In this document: positions 1 to 11,921 of the stretch, piece by piece
How positions within the stretch are numbered: the first letter of the stretch is position 1
Layout of the letters: each line of letters opens with the position of its first letter
Assembly: GCA_026027325.1 (NCBI GenBank)
Contig: JAMSLZ010000004.1
Location: 1,798,001-1,862,000 of the forward strand
DNA: 64,000 nucleotides
Origin: Actinomucor elegans
Taxonomy: Eukaryota > Mucoromycota > Mucoromycetes > Mucorales > Mucoraceae
Direction: 5' to 3'
Position numbers and translations under genes: made by a program
The notes under the pieces: model-generated
What the model was told of the DNA's origin: nothing
Database searches by the model: none
Seen by the model: only the letters and a program-made list of their open reading frames with translations

Positions 1-363
1 AACTTGTTGCTGCTGCCGCTGTTGCTGCTGCTGTGCTTGTTGCGCTTCAGCATGTGCTCGAGCTTGTGCTTGAGCTAGCGCTTGAGCCTGTGCCTGCGCC
101 TGCGCTCGGGCTTGAGCTTGCTGTTGTGCTTGTAATTGCTGTTGCTGCAACTGCTGTTGTAGCTGTTGTTGTTGTTGTTGTGCTCGTAATCGTTGCTGCT
201 CTTGTAGTAATTTCTGCTGCTTTTCTAGCTCCAATTGCTGTTGCTGTTGCATTTGCTGTTGTTGTTGGCTATTCACGAGTGAATTCATGCCTTCAACCAG
301 CTTTCTAATCTCTGCCAAGTCTTGCGCTGCTGCTTCGTTTGCTCTGTCCATTCCAAAGCTCAT
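1..363 (-). CDS. Gln/Ala-rich coiled-coil protein, N-terminal part (runs off left edge)
   Basis: The reading frame is open from the ATG at 361-363 to the window edge, giving 121 codons with no stop. It begins MSFGMDRANEAAAQDLAEIR and soon becomes almost pure glutamine with alanine, leucine and arginine. From about residue 87 there is a run of Gln-Ala/Arg-Ala dipeptides. The first ~35 residues look helical (heptad-like spacing of L, I and V), so an N-terminal coiled coil followed by a low-complexity Q/A tract is likely. No catalytic domain is visible in this part and I do not recognise the family; transcriptional co-regulators and RNA-binding proteins of fungi often look like this. The opposite strand also has a short open frame over the same bases, but it is only a Leu/Val/Ala shadow of the CAG repeats. 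Confidence 0.6.
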   Translation of the reverse strand, partial: MSFGMDRANEAAAQDLAEIRKLVEGMNSLVNSQQQQQMQQQQQLELEKQQKLLQEQQRLRAQQQQQQLQQQLQQQQLQAQQQAQARAQAQAQAQALAQAQARAHAEAQQAQQQQQRQQQQV

Positions 364-2494
364 AAACTATGTTTGTTTTTAACAAGAAGAAACAGCAATA
401 GATAAAGGCAAATTAAAAAATGCCGGGATACAGAATTATTTTTTTCGCGAGGTATACCGTTTTCCATACATTTCTTTATAGTTTTGATCACATGTATTAG
501 TAGCGAAAACACCTTTTCAAGCCATAGTTTATAATGAAAAGGTACTGTATGTAACTAATTGCATACTTGCATATTTTTTGGATTTTTTCCGCGTAAAAAA
601 GCTGAACTTATGAACTAATAAAAACCAAAAAAATAAATATTGCCAGATTTTCATATATCCGCTCAACTTTGATAAATCGTTGTTTGACGCTTTCTTTACA
701 CCATTGAATGCATTTTTTGTATGATCACACTTTTTTATTGTTAAAAAAGTTCCTGATATTTTTAATAAATTTTTAGACGCTTGTTTCTAACAAAGATCGC
801 TCATAGTACCATACATAACTTATTCTTATTAAAAATGTATCTCGTCTTAGTATACCAACATAATATTTTTAAATAAGCATCTTCAGATTCATGCACACGT
901 ATTCATTTTAAAAATAAAGAAATTCCCTAGCAACTGTACAAAGGTATCCATTTATCTTTAAAAGAATCCATTTTTTCAATTCATGCTTCTTGCATAGGTA
1001 TATAATAGGCTTTTTCCAAACACAGAAGAATTTGCTAATATTTGATTTGAAACATTTTATTACTTGAAATTTTCTGCATATCAGCAATGGTTATGCCTAC
1101 GTAATAATTAAAAACAAGTGCATTGGATTAATTTTCAGGATACTTATTGAACTGGGATCTAATCAAGACTCTAACAGATGGAACTATTCCTTTTAACTAT
1201 GAATTACCTCGCAAACGCAATATGTGATAGAGGTCGACCCAGAAATCTACACGGATCATCTGGTAATGTCTTATAAAGTAGATATAAAACTTGACTATTT
1301 AACTAATGTAATATACGCATTGTGTTGTAATTAAACAAAAGCTTTGATAGATATATAGTTGCTCATTCTACACAAGGAATATGCACCATTAGTAGTATTC
1401 AACGCTAACAGAAATCAAAATCTATAGAATAGAGATCAAGAAACGAATAAATACAAGAGAATCTCGTAAAACTTGCTGATAATTATACCACAGTTGAGCA
1501 TATAAGCGAAGCGGAGAGTTCAATAGATGCAGTGAATCGTTCATAGTACTGAGTCATTCGTCAAATGCAATATTGAATCGCGTTAGATGAGAGAGCGATT
1601 TATAGCTGATTAGTTGATTTGCTTAAGGAAATGAATACAACTCCATTGTAATGGCTATGTGATCTATTAGTTATTGCGTTTCTGTCTAACAAAGGCATTG
1701 TAAGTGTAATAGTCTATTTTGAACATGCTATAATAGTCATTAGATGCAATTTTAAACAGAGATTTAATGATGCATTATAAATTATTTTTTTTTTTTGGTA
1801 ATTCAAGCTTTTATTAACTTAAAGCCACACATCGCAGATAGGGGTGACATGAACATGAAATATAAAGGTGTTTGGGATATAGGGATAATAGAAGAATGAT
1901 TCATTTGTATAAATTAAGAGCTACTACTCTAATTGGTGTTTGGCTAATAGAATAGAAATTTGCGATTGAATTTTCTTGGTATAATATTCTCACTCAGGAA
2001 GGGAGTGTGCTCGGTCATATATGTCCAGCTTAGATGTCACACAGGATATAAAATAGACTATTATTTTTATGCCCGTGTAGATAGATAGTCTTAAAAATAT
2101 TTACTGACAAGTGGGTTGAAGAATCGTCTTGTTCAAAATTATGCAGATCATAAAGGGTCACATCGGTTCATTGCACTTTTTATCTGTATATAACTACACA
2201 GGACGCGCATTCCTAATAAATAAACATATTATCCTATCGTTGATTAGCGGCGATAGAATATTTCGGACTTGTAAATAGAGCTTCAAAATATAAAACCTTC
2301 TATTATTAGTGATATAACATAACCATGTTACTATGCATATCTCTAATAAATCCTAGGGACTACTTGTAATATTATCACATAAAAATATATATGCGTTAAA
2401 CTTGAGAAACAGTAACTAAAAGCATAAACGGGGTTTTAAATTTTATTAAATTTTATTAGTCGTAATACTTTTTTAAAACAAAAAATCACAAGAA
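364..2494. other. Gene-poor AT-rich stretch
   Basis: I see no intact gene here. There are many A/T runs and stops in all frames. Between about 1146 and 1275 there are two short frames with protein-like composition, the second beginning IEVDPEIYTDHLVM, separated by stops and a frame change. They look like a remnant of a lost gene or transposon. A minus-strand copy of the ~175-bp dispersed repeat core (AATAGATGCAGT) lies near 1522. Confidence 0.5.
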
Positions 2495-2567
2495 GCTTCC
2501 TTGGCTCAGTCGGTAGAGCGTTAGTCTCATAATCTGAAGGTCGTGAGTTCGATCCTCACAGGGAGCA
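2495..2567 (+). tRNA. tRNA-Met(CAT), elongator type
   Basis: The 73-base cloverleaf has a 7-bp acceptor stem (GCTTCCT with AGGGAGC, one G-T pair) and discriminator A2567. The D arm is GCTC/GAGC, the anticodon loop CTCATAA has anticodon CAT at 2528-2530, and the T arm is GTGAG/CTCAC around TTCGATC. The sequence closely resembles the yeast elongator tRNA-Met, including the T-T mismatch at the base of the anticodon stem. Initiator tRNA-Met normally starts with A in eukaryotes, and this one starts with G, so elongator is preferred. There is no intron. A and B box promoters are internal (TGGCTCAGTCGG and GGTTCGATCC-like). No T-run terminator of four or more lies immediately downstream; the nearest is the T-rich stretch after 2570. 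Confidence 0.93.
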
Positions 2568-3757
2568 TCTTATTTTATTATTTTCCAGTTTTGTAGTGTG
2601 AGTAGTTATTACGATCCTTTTTCTTTTTTTGTCGTGTGCAGAGCTATATGGGATAAAAGGATGTCTTTTATTGTTTTCCATTTCATTTGATATTTATAAT
2701 TGATTAAAGGTAACACACAGGTCTGTGTGTACCTGACATTATGGTAGTGTTGTCATTTATTGAAACTTTTGCGCATATCAAAAGCGATATTAATCACTAA
2801 TTTGATCCTTTGGATATACAATGAATAATAAAACATGGAGATATCACCATTCTAGGATAGCTATTGTCATTTTATATAAAGACTATAATGGTAATCAGCA
2901 AATAAACTATACCTGTAAAATACTTATAATATAAGTATATGCCATAACAATAAGATAATTGATCGAGTATAGTAAATAGATACAACCTCTATCTGCCAAA
3001 TCTTGCATAAGTTAACAATAAAACAGACAATTGGTCATTAAGCTAAGCAGGTACATTTCAAAACTGTACTAGAGCCTTAGCAGAATCTATAATACAATAG
3101 ACGTAGTTTGATATACTTTTCTCTTTAATCCAGTTTCAAAAGAAAGAGATTACACATTACTTATCATATTATTAAAAAAGCACTTTTTGATCGTTTAGTC
3201 TTTTGACGCATCCATATTAAAAGCAGTTGTGAAATCTAACGCAATGAGTGAAGTAGACTGAAACGGTTAAACGAGGACCTTAAAAATAATGGAGTGGATG
3301 GTGTTTATTTATTTGTAGTTCAAAAAAAATTCTACTCCTATCTGCCGTCTTACCAAAGCCATTTCGTTTTATCTGGTCGATCACTGTTAGCCTTTACAGA
3401 CTGGAAAACTGTATATTACAATTGCTACTGAAATTATTTCTTTTTACCTCAAATTCTTAACTTTAGATTCTTTTCTTATTGCTTAAAACTAGTTACTATA
3501 GTCTAATACAATTTACGCTTGTTAAAGTTAGAGAGTTTAACCCATGTATATGAAAAAAAATCAGCGATGTGTAATTTAAAACTTGAAAAACTGAGTTATT
3601 TCATTGAATACAGAGCTAAGGCGCCTTTAGTAGTATCGTAGTATCGTCACAACAATCATACTAAGATAAACTATTACCGCTCGATCTGATTGGCGGTCAA
3701 AGAGTCAAGCACGTTGTTTGAGACTCGCTCAGAATCCGACAGAGTAATGTATTGTCT

Positions 3758-3872
3758 TCTACATTCTAGTGATGTTTAAGCAAACATAGCTGAGCGCCAA
3801 ATGATATAAATATCTTTCTGTATTTCCTTCAACTCTAAGCTCAAATTTGCTTAAACATTATTAGAATGTAGA
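3758..3872. repeat. Imperfect inverted repeat (27-bp arms, ~61-bp spacer)
   Basis: The left arm at 3758-3784 and right arm at 3846-3872 are reverse complements with two mismatches; the shared core is TTTGCTTAAACAT and its complement. The structure could fold into a long hairpin or be the ends of a small foldback element. No open frame lies in the spacer. Confidence 0.6.
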
Positions 3873-4208
3873 AATGTAATAATAACTTTGCACTTTAGAT
3901 ACAGAATTTTTTTTTCATTTAATACTAGACCGAGCATACTTATTATGCTTAAAAAACTATGCTTCGAAAGCGTCGTTTTTGGCCTCAGAATATACTACAA
4001 AGATAAAACAGTAAATAGAAAAAGAGAAAAAAAAACGGAGCTTTAAATGAGGTATCTAAGCGCTCACCCGATTTTCGCACAAGTCACCCCATATTTCCCC
4101 ATCTCTTGAACTCTCGATCGAACCAGATTTAATGTCGCATTTGGTAACTAGTACTTGTCTATAGCGGACAACTATTATATTTACTTGTACTATTCAGCCA
4201 GCGTTACT

Positions 4209-4510
4209 GGAGGTAAATTACATACATTTCCGATAAAGCAATTCCAATAATCCATAGATCTCTCGGACGATCTCGGTCAAATGCCGCATATGAATATTAT
4301 AGAACGTGCTTAGAATGAATAGCCGCACTTCGTAGAAATGCTATTTGATTAAAAATACTACGAATACATCGTACTTTCGCGACTGATGTTAAATTATTTG
4401 CAATTGCTATAAACTAGATTTACTACATAAATTCATAGATCCCTTGGGACGATTACAGTCAAATATCACATCTGATAAGTGCATAGAATGTGTTACTGCT
4501 TCTGGTAACG
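4209..4510 (+). repeat. Two degenerate units of a ~175-bp dispersed repeat
   Basis: Two diverged copies follow each other: the landmark ATAGATC with a GGACGAT block (about 4255 and 4437) and the landmark TTAGAATGA / ATAGAATGTG (about 4310 and 4482) recur at a spacing of roughly 175-182 bases. Related units are found at 13.3-13.9 kb, 28.9-29.2 kb and 46.3-46.5 kb. The copies have no coding capacity. The alignment was made by eye and the copies are strongly diverged. Confidence 0.45.
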
Positions 4511-4724
4511 CAATAATTAGACCCCGGTGCTTGGTTTCATTAAGGTCTTCTTCATGTTTGTTAATTTATGACCTTTCATGAATAGATTATAAAATTGTTG
4601 GATGTTTTATATTAAACATGATTCTGTTAATAATGATAATAAATTGTTTCTGATTGTTTTCCACTCTTGTAGTAATCAGCAATTCTACAAAAAAAAACAC
4701 TAGAGCGAATATATCGTTTATGCA

Positions 4725-4990
4725 ATCCTGAAGGAGTTCGATTCAAACAAAGCGCCTCTTAAATAGATATCAACTTTAGGAACTGAATTGGCAAATACAG
4801 ATCATGCCAATGAACATCATGTCTATTTTGTGAAGGATTATGAATACTATGAAACGTAGGACAAGCTTATCGATGATATCATTTTGGGCATAGATGTAAA
4901 TCTATCGGCTCTTTTGTCCATGGTGATCTCTGTTGCTTTTGATTATTCACCGCGCCTGGTATTTCAAGTTGTTTAAAACAAAGACCCATA
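4725..4990 (+). pseudogene. Possible remnant of decayed coding sequence
   Basis: Several short stretches read like protein when stops and one frame change are ignored: one beginning AILKEFDSNKAPLK near 4725, then one beginning LGTELANTDHANEHHVYFV near 4777 continuing past one stop to about 4975. The composition is unlike the surrounding A/T noise. I do not recognise a family; a transposase or other mobile-element fragment is one possibility. Chance cannot be excluded. Confidence 0.25.
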
Positions 4991-5564
4991 CAAAGATACC
5001 ATATTATTTTAAATGGAGCATAGTTGTACGCATTGAACTGATGAATCTCAAATAATGTGTCTTTTTTAAAGGCGGAATCAACTTAAATAAGGGGGCCAAA
5101 GAACGGATCTTTTTTTTTCTTTACTAAAATATCCCCTTATAATTATCCTGAATGCATAGATTGTAATTCTCGATCGAGGACCAAAACCTGTTACTTGCTT
5201 TGTAAACCAATCGAATGAATCACCTTTTTTTTTCGCTATGTTTTTGAAATACAGACAAACATGGCCTGTGTAAGAATTGATTGGATTAATAAGAAAATTA
5301 AGGCTGGAAGGTTCGAGATGCTACTGAACTTGTTTTAGAAAGATGTGCAACCTAACAATGCTATTACACATGATATAGGTTATGTCTGGTCGACTAATAT
5401 ATCAAATTTCTCAAATCAAGTCCATCTTTGCTCGAGGTTCTTTCGATTGCTGCGGAAATTTCCTCTGAGTTGATTAGGAATAGCATCGTCTCTATCTCTA
5501 TAAAAGTTTCGAATAACGCAAAGAACACAAGTTACAAATCAAGCAAATCTGCAATTTTATAGGT

Positions 5565-6931
<1,367 letters not shown>

Positions 6932-7510
6932 ATTAATTCCCTTTGTGTATCAGCTCTTGCTTATATGAAAAATAATAACATCTTGTTGTAACAAGAAACA
7001 TTATTTTGTTAGAATCCATTCTCTGCCGATCTTATAATGAAAACAATCAATGCTATACATATTTTCAATAAAACATTCATACACTTGGTTTTCATTATAC
7101 TATACTTAAAAGCGTCTCCATAATATACCATTAATTGTGCGTTTTTTTTAATTTAGCCAATATTATCTTTCTGACTAATAAACTATTATCATCACCAACA
7201 AAACAACGCCAACAACAGCATAAACTGATGCTAGGCCTTCGTGTAACATCGTGATTGGATATGGTCGGTTTTGACGCATTGAAACCCTAATACAATACTA
7301 ACAGGTTTTTAACGACATAATAGTAATAGTGAAGCCGAAAGGGTAAGTCATCTCATTATTGCACTATGAAACATAAAAAGATATAAGAAAATAAGCTCTT
7401 AGGAGAGTAGAGTATAAAAGAAAGCGCACGATTTCTAATGAAGCAACTGTCATAATAATTAGACGCCTATATGCACACAACATATACTAGGGTGGTTTGA
7501 AAATACACTA

Positions 7511-7982
7511 ATATGCCTTTGTCTTAATTGCAACGAAGATACCAACCACATGCTCTTCTTTTGTCCTAACAAAGCCAACATTTGGAAAGAAGTCATTTTC
7601 GAATTCCTGTGGTCCGCTATCACTATCCCAGACGTTATCTCAATCAATACTCTCAACTTCTACAATGCCCGATATTGTCAGAAGCCCAATATGTCTGCTC
7701 ACCTTACCATCTTTATCACACTCGCTCAAATGTGGAAGGCTCACTTCCGATTCATTTTCGATGAGGAACCGCTCATCCTATCGCATATTTTAACAATTAT
7801 TCGTGAAGACGCCAAAAGATATAAAGAGGAAACTCAACTACATCTGCGGCAATAATTACTAGTTTAATGTCTCCACTGATATAACTCATTCCTCTCTTTT
7901 TTACAAACAAAATTTAATGCAACTGCCTCTTGAGTTTCCTTACTGGAACTCTACACGGCGTACTAATAAAAACAAAAACAAA
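7511..7982 (+). mobile_element. 5'-truncated LINE (zf-RVT end of the reverse transcriptase) with 11-bp target-site duplication
   Basis: The frame from 7511 to 7855 encodes only the last ~115 residues of a non-LTR reverse transcriptase: the CxCxxC...H...C knuckle (from ICLCLNCNEDTNHMLFFC) and the helical tail that ends such proteins. About 110 bases of 3' UTR follow and then an A-rich tail of (A)nC units at 7966-7986. The element is bracketed by AAAATACACTA at 7500-7510 and again at 7983-7993, the expected mark of target-primed insertion. The tail is related to, but clearly diverged from, that of the full LINE at 31.9-37.3 kb, so it belongs to a related family. It lacks endonuclease and polymerase and is dead. 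Confidence 0.75.
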
Positions 7983-8339
7983 AAAATACACTAGTTGCAT
8001 GCTACGATTCCTTTTACTTAGATATGTATTTTCAAATGAAGCACATCTCTAGTATGCTAGGTATTTGATAGTAAAAAAAAAACTTTTTTTTTGTTTTTTT
8101 TTTATTGGGTGTTTCAAATTTACAGTATATAAAGCAATTGTAGTGGGTGGTTTTTTTGATGCTAAAAGGAGCAAGCATTTATGATGATATGATAAGAAAA
8201 AAAAAGTTATTAAGTTGTGTATACAAACATGTTTTTTTAATAAGGTGGGTCATCTCTGTGTCTCTTGGCTTGTCTTTGTCTGAATACATCATGATCTGGC
8301 GGTCTATTGGGACCCATACCTATCACTCAAAAGTTAGCA

Positions 8340-11295
8340 TTAGGAAGCAATACGTCTCTTCAGTACGTCCTTACCTCTTTGAGGTTGATAATCATCATCG
8401 TAATCATCTCTTCCACCGCTTCTACGTTTCATACCAGGCTTACCGCCACGTCCCATGGGCATATTTCCACCGCCCCCACCGCGTTTACCGAATCCACCAC
8501 GTCCGCCACCACGATTTCCATAACTTTGTCTACCAGAAGGCATATTATCTCTATTAGATTGCATAGGAGGCTTGGGTTGTTGAGGTACAGGTCTTTGTTG
8601 CTGTTGTGGTGGTAGTAGAGGAGGCTGGTTGGCATTTTGAACAGGTAAGGGTATGATAATGTTGCGTAAAAGATCTACTAGTTCTCCAGGTTGTATCATG
8701 GGCCCATTGAAAGTTTGTGCAGGTGGCAAGTTGGATACAAAGTAAGCAACCGCATCTGGTAAAGTAGGTTGAGCAACAGATACAGCAGGTGCATTGGGCC
8801 ATCCACCCACTGGCTGTTGTTGTAATAATGGTGCTTGCTGCTGTTGCTTCTGCTGCTGCTGCTGTTGTTGTTGAGGTGGGATAGGAAGAGGTGTTGAAAT
8901 AATAGTATCAACAGATGGCTGTTGTTTTTGCTCTGGTGTGCTTATTACAGGTGTTATAGTAGGCACAATAGTAGTAATAATGGGCGAATCACTAGTAGGA
9001 CGCGTACCAGGCTTGAATGATTGCCATTGACTAAGATCAGGGCGAGGATATCTTTCAGGATGAACTGGTTCTAAAAGAGGCCTCTTTTGATGATCTTTGG
9101 ATGAATGGTGATGGTGTTGCTGCTGCTGTTGTTGCTGCTGTTGTTGCTGTTGCTGCTGTTGAAGTTGCTGTTGAGCTTCATTGGAGCCAGCATGAGCAGT
9201 AGCAGGCGATGCATTTGCTTCAGCCAATTGTTTTTCACGAGCAGAGTAACCCAGCTCTTGTTCTTCAATATTATGAATATCTAAGTAGCTAAGTCTCTTC
9301 AAAAACGACTCCATCGTGTTGACCTGAAGATTGGCCATTGCTTCAATACGTCTCTTTTCAACATTTTGTACAGAAGCCAAATCACCATACTTGTTCTCAT
9401 AATCCAAAAACTTGAGCCAAATAGGGCCTGACTTTTCTGGAGGCATGGTAGCCAAGGTTCTTTCAAACAAAGCACGCGTATTGTTATCATCATTCATTTG
9501 AATCAAAAAGTCCAAGTATTGACATACAAAGTCAGGATTATCTGCAAATGTCTTTTGACCCAAACTAAACACTTTGCCTGCTACATTAGCGTCCTTTGAA
9601 TTGTGATATTCCATCAAAGCATCTGCGACATAAACATGGTAGGTACAGTTGGCGGCTTTACGTGCTCTAGAGAACAAAGCACGAGCACTCTTGATACCCT
9701 CTGTTCGACGGGCAAAACGCATATAGTTGATCCACACCAAAGATGCAGCGCGCGCAATGATTTCGACTTGATCATTGAGCTTCTTTTCAACAGCATCTTG
9801 TTCTTTCTTGACATGCTTCTCACGGGAGCGCAACTGTTCTCTTAATTCACCATCAATATCATCAGACAGATTCATAGCAGCACGCTCTTGTTCTGCTTCT
9901 TGATGGAGCCTGTCGATTTCTTGTTGTGAACCTTGCTTCAAGTTCTCAATCTCTTTGTCCAAATTGATAATTAATTGATCGTATGCTTGGCGGGCATCAT
10001 CGAGTTGCCTCTTGGATTCACACAGTTCAGCATAAGCAAAGTTCAATAAAAGACTAGTAGGCATGATTTCAATGCCTTGTTTCAAGATAGAAAGTGATTT
10101 TTCAGGCTTATTGAGTTCATGATAGTAGGTAGCGAAGCTGTACCAAATCTCAGGATATAGACGGAGAACAAGAAAAGCTTGCTGATAGGTATAGGCTACA
10201 CGGTCCATAATAGCTGCTTCATCTTCCAGCTTTAAAGGATCACTCTTTTCCCAGTTGATATAGCTTTTCCACAACTCCAATTGAGCAAGTTCATTAGCTG
10301 TCCATTGAGGAGGTAAAGATACAGTATTGGTATTGATATTATCAGTGAACAAGCGCATTTCACGTAAAGCAGTACGTGCTGTCATGTAAGCTGAGGATTT
10401 CTCGCCCAGGAATTTTTTAGCCTATAGATTGTGGTTAGTATTTATCATAGTGCAAGTTATGAATACATACTGTTAACCGATTCAAGTTGTTTTCCCATTG
10501 ATCATATTCCTTCCAGAGATGCTCAACATTATTTAAAGGAATGGTTACTGCCTTTTGGTATGCTCGACGCATAGAGTCCATTTTACGTTGTTCTTCCCAA
10601 GTATTTGAGGTCTAACGTTGAGCTTTAGTTACTATATCAATATCACATGTGTTTACAATACCTCGGCAGACTTTAAAAAGTAGATATAGTCGGCCCAAAT
10701 GGGGCCTGCGTCCTTATCATTACCAACATTGCTCAATACATATTCATAAGCCTTTTCAATGATTGCTCTGGCTTCCGGAGTAACAGCTGAGCCGCTTTCA
10801 CCCAGGTTTATTCTACGAATATAACCGAGATAAAACTTCCAAAGATCAACAGACAAAACAGTCTTAAGACAACGAGTGAACAATGCTTCGACTTCATTGA
10901 AATTAGAATATTTGAGCTCCAGTTCAAGGTAGGCAAGCCAGTGCTTTGGCTATAACAAACAAAATATAAATACAAGACGCTCTTATCTCATTTGTACCAT
11001 TATACATAAAGACAAATAGACTTAATGGACAATATAGGGGGAACTTACCGACGTAGGAAAGACATTTAAAAACCGTTCATAAACATCACGAATTACTTCC
11101 AAATCACCAGTCTGTTGAGCATCATTAATTAAGCCTGCCCAGGCCTCAACATCATACTTTGACTCTTTAATACGCGATTCAAATCTTTCTTTTCTCAAAT
11201 AAGACTTATTCACAATAACAGGTTCTAAAGTCTTTTGTTGAGGCTGTTGCTGTTGATGCTGCTGCTGCTGGTGTTGTTGTTGTTGTTGTTGCTGG

Positions 11296-11348
<53 letters not shown>

Positions 11349-11921
11349 TTGAGCAAGAGCCGCAACAGGGATTTGCCATGAAGCAGGTGCACTTAGAAAA
11401 GGTGGTGCAGAATCAGCTGCTGGTTCTGCTTTGATTTCAGTCGATTCCTCTGGTTGGGGTTCGTCGACTTTGGCAGTGATTGAATTGTCGGCTTCTTTGG
11501 CATCAGCTTCCGTTGAATCATCGGCTTCGTCGGCTTTGGCATTCATCGAATCGTCGGCTTTGTCGACTTTGGCATTCATTGAATCGTCGACTTCTTCTTC
11601 CATAGGTGTTGCCTCAGCTGTGACTATAGTTTCCTCTACATTGGTAGAGGTAAGAGGTTGTTCTTCTTGCGGTTGAGGTGATTCAGCTTTGACAGGAATA
11701 TCTTCAGATGCAGGTGGTTGTTCAGTCGCGTCTTGCTGCATCTGTTCGGGTAATGCATCTGTGTTTTCGGTTTCAGGCTCTGGAACTTGTTCGATTTGAG
11801 AAGATTCTTGCTCTTCAATCGTTCCAGGAACTTCTTCCATAGTAGTGTCAACTTCCTGATCTCCTTCTACAACGGGAGGAGGGGGATCTATCGTATCATT
11901 TACTGGTAATTCCGCGTCCAT
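8340..11921 (-). CDS. RNA14: mRNA 3'-end processing factor Rna14/CstF-77
   Basis: Exons on the minus strand are 11921-11049, 10949-10662, 10611-10471 and 10421-8340, all joined in phase 0, giving about 1127 residues. Residues ~240-830 are HAT (half-a-TPR) repeats with the Suf-type helical body; signature stretches are LRKERFESRIK, PKHWLAYLELELKY, VDLWKFYLGYIRR and WLKFLDYENKYGDL. Rna14/CstF-77 is the dimeric scaffold of cleavage factor IA/CstF in the nucleus and holds Rna15 and Pcf11-type partners during cleavage and polyadenylation. The protein is far longer than yeast Rna14. It has an acidic, repeat-rich N-terminal ~190 residues, a Gln/His run at ~190-231, further Gln runs at ~852-873 and ~951-960, and a Gly/Arg-rich RGG tail at ~1062-1102. 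Those extensions are not part of the usual family. The 3' boundary of exon 4 is the TAA at 8340-8342. Confidence 0.92.

Larger units (their letters stand above)
2568..5560. other. Gene-poor stretch between tRNA and polyubiquitin
   Basis: Apart from the inverted repeat (3758-3872), the ~175-bp repeat units (4209-4510) and the possible remnant at 4725-4990, I see no feature. Reading frames are short and composition is AT-rich throughout. A further weakly protein-like stretch lies near 5310-5470. Confidence 0.45.

Noticed and set aside
33..308. Plus-strand open frame of 91 codons
   Set aside because: It is a Leu/Val/Ala shadow of the CAG repeats of the minus-strand Q/A-rich gene.
2495..2567. 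CRISPR, operon or bacterial-type features
   Set aside because: None seen anywhere; spliced genes and a eukaryotic tRNA show this is nuclear fungal DNA.
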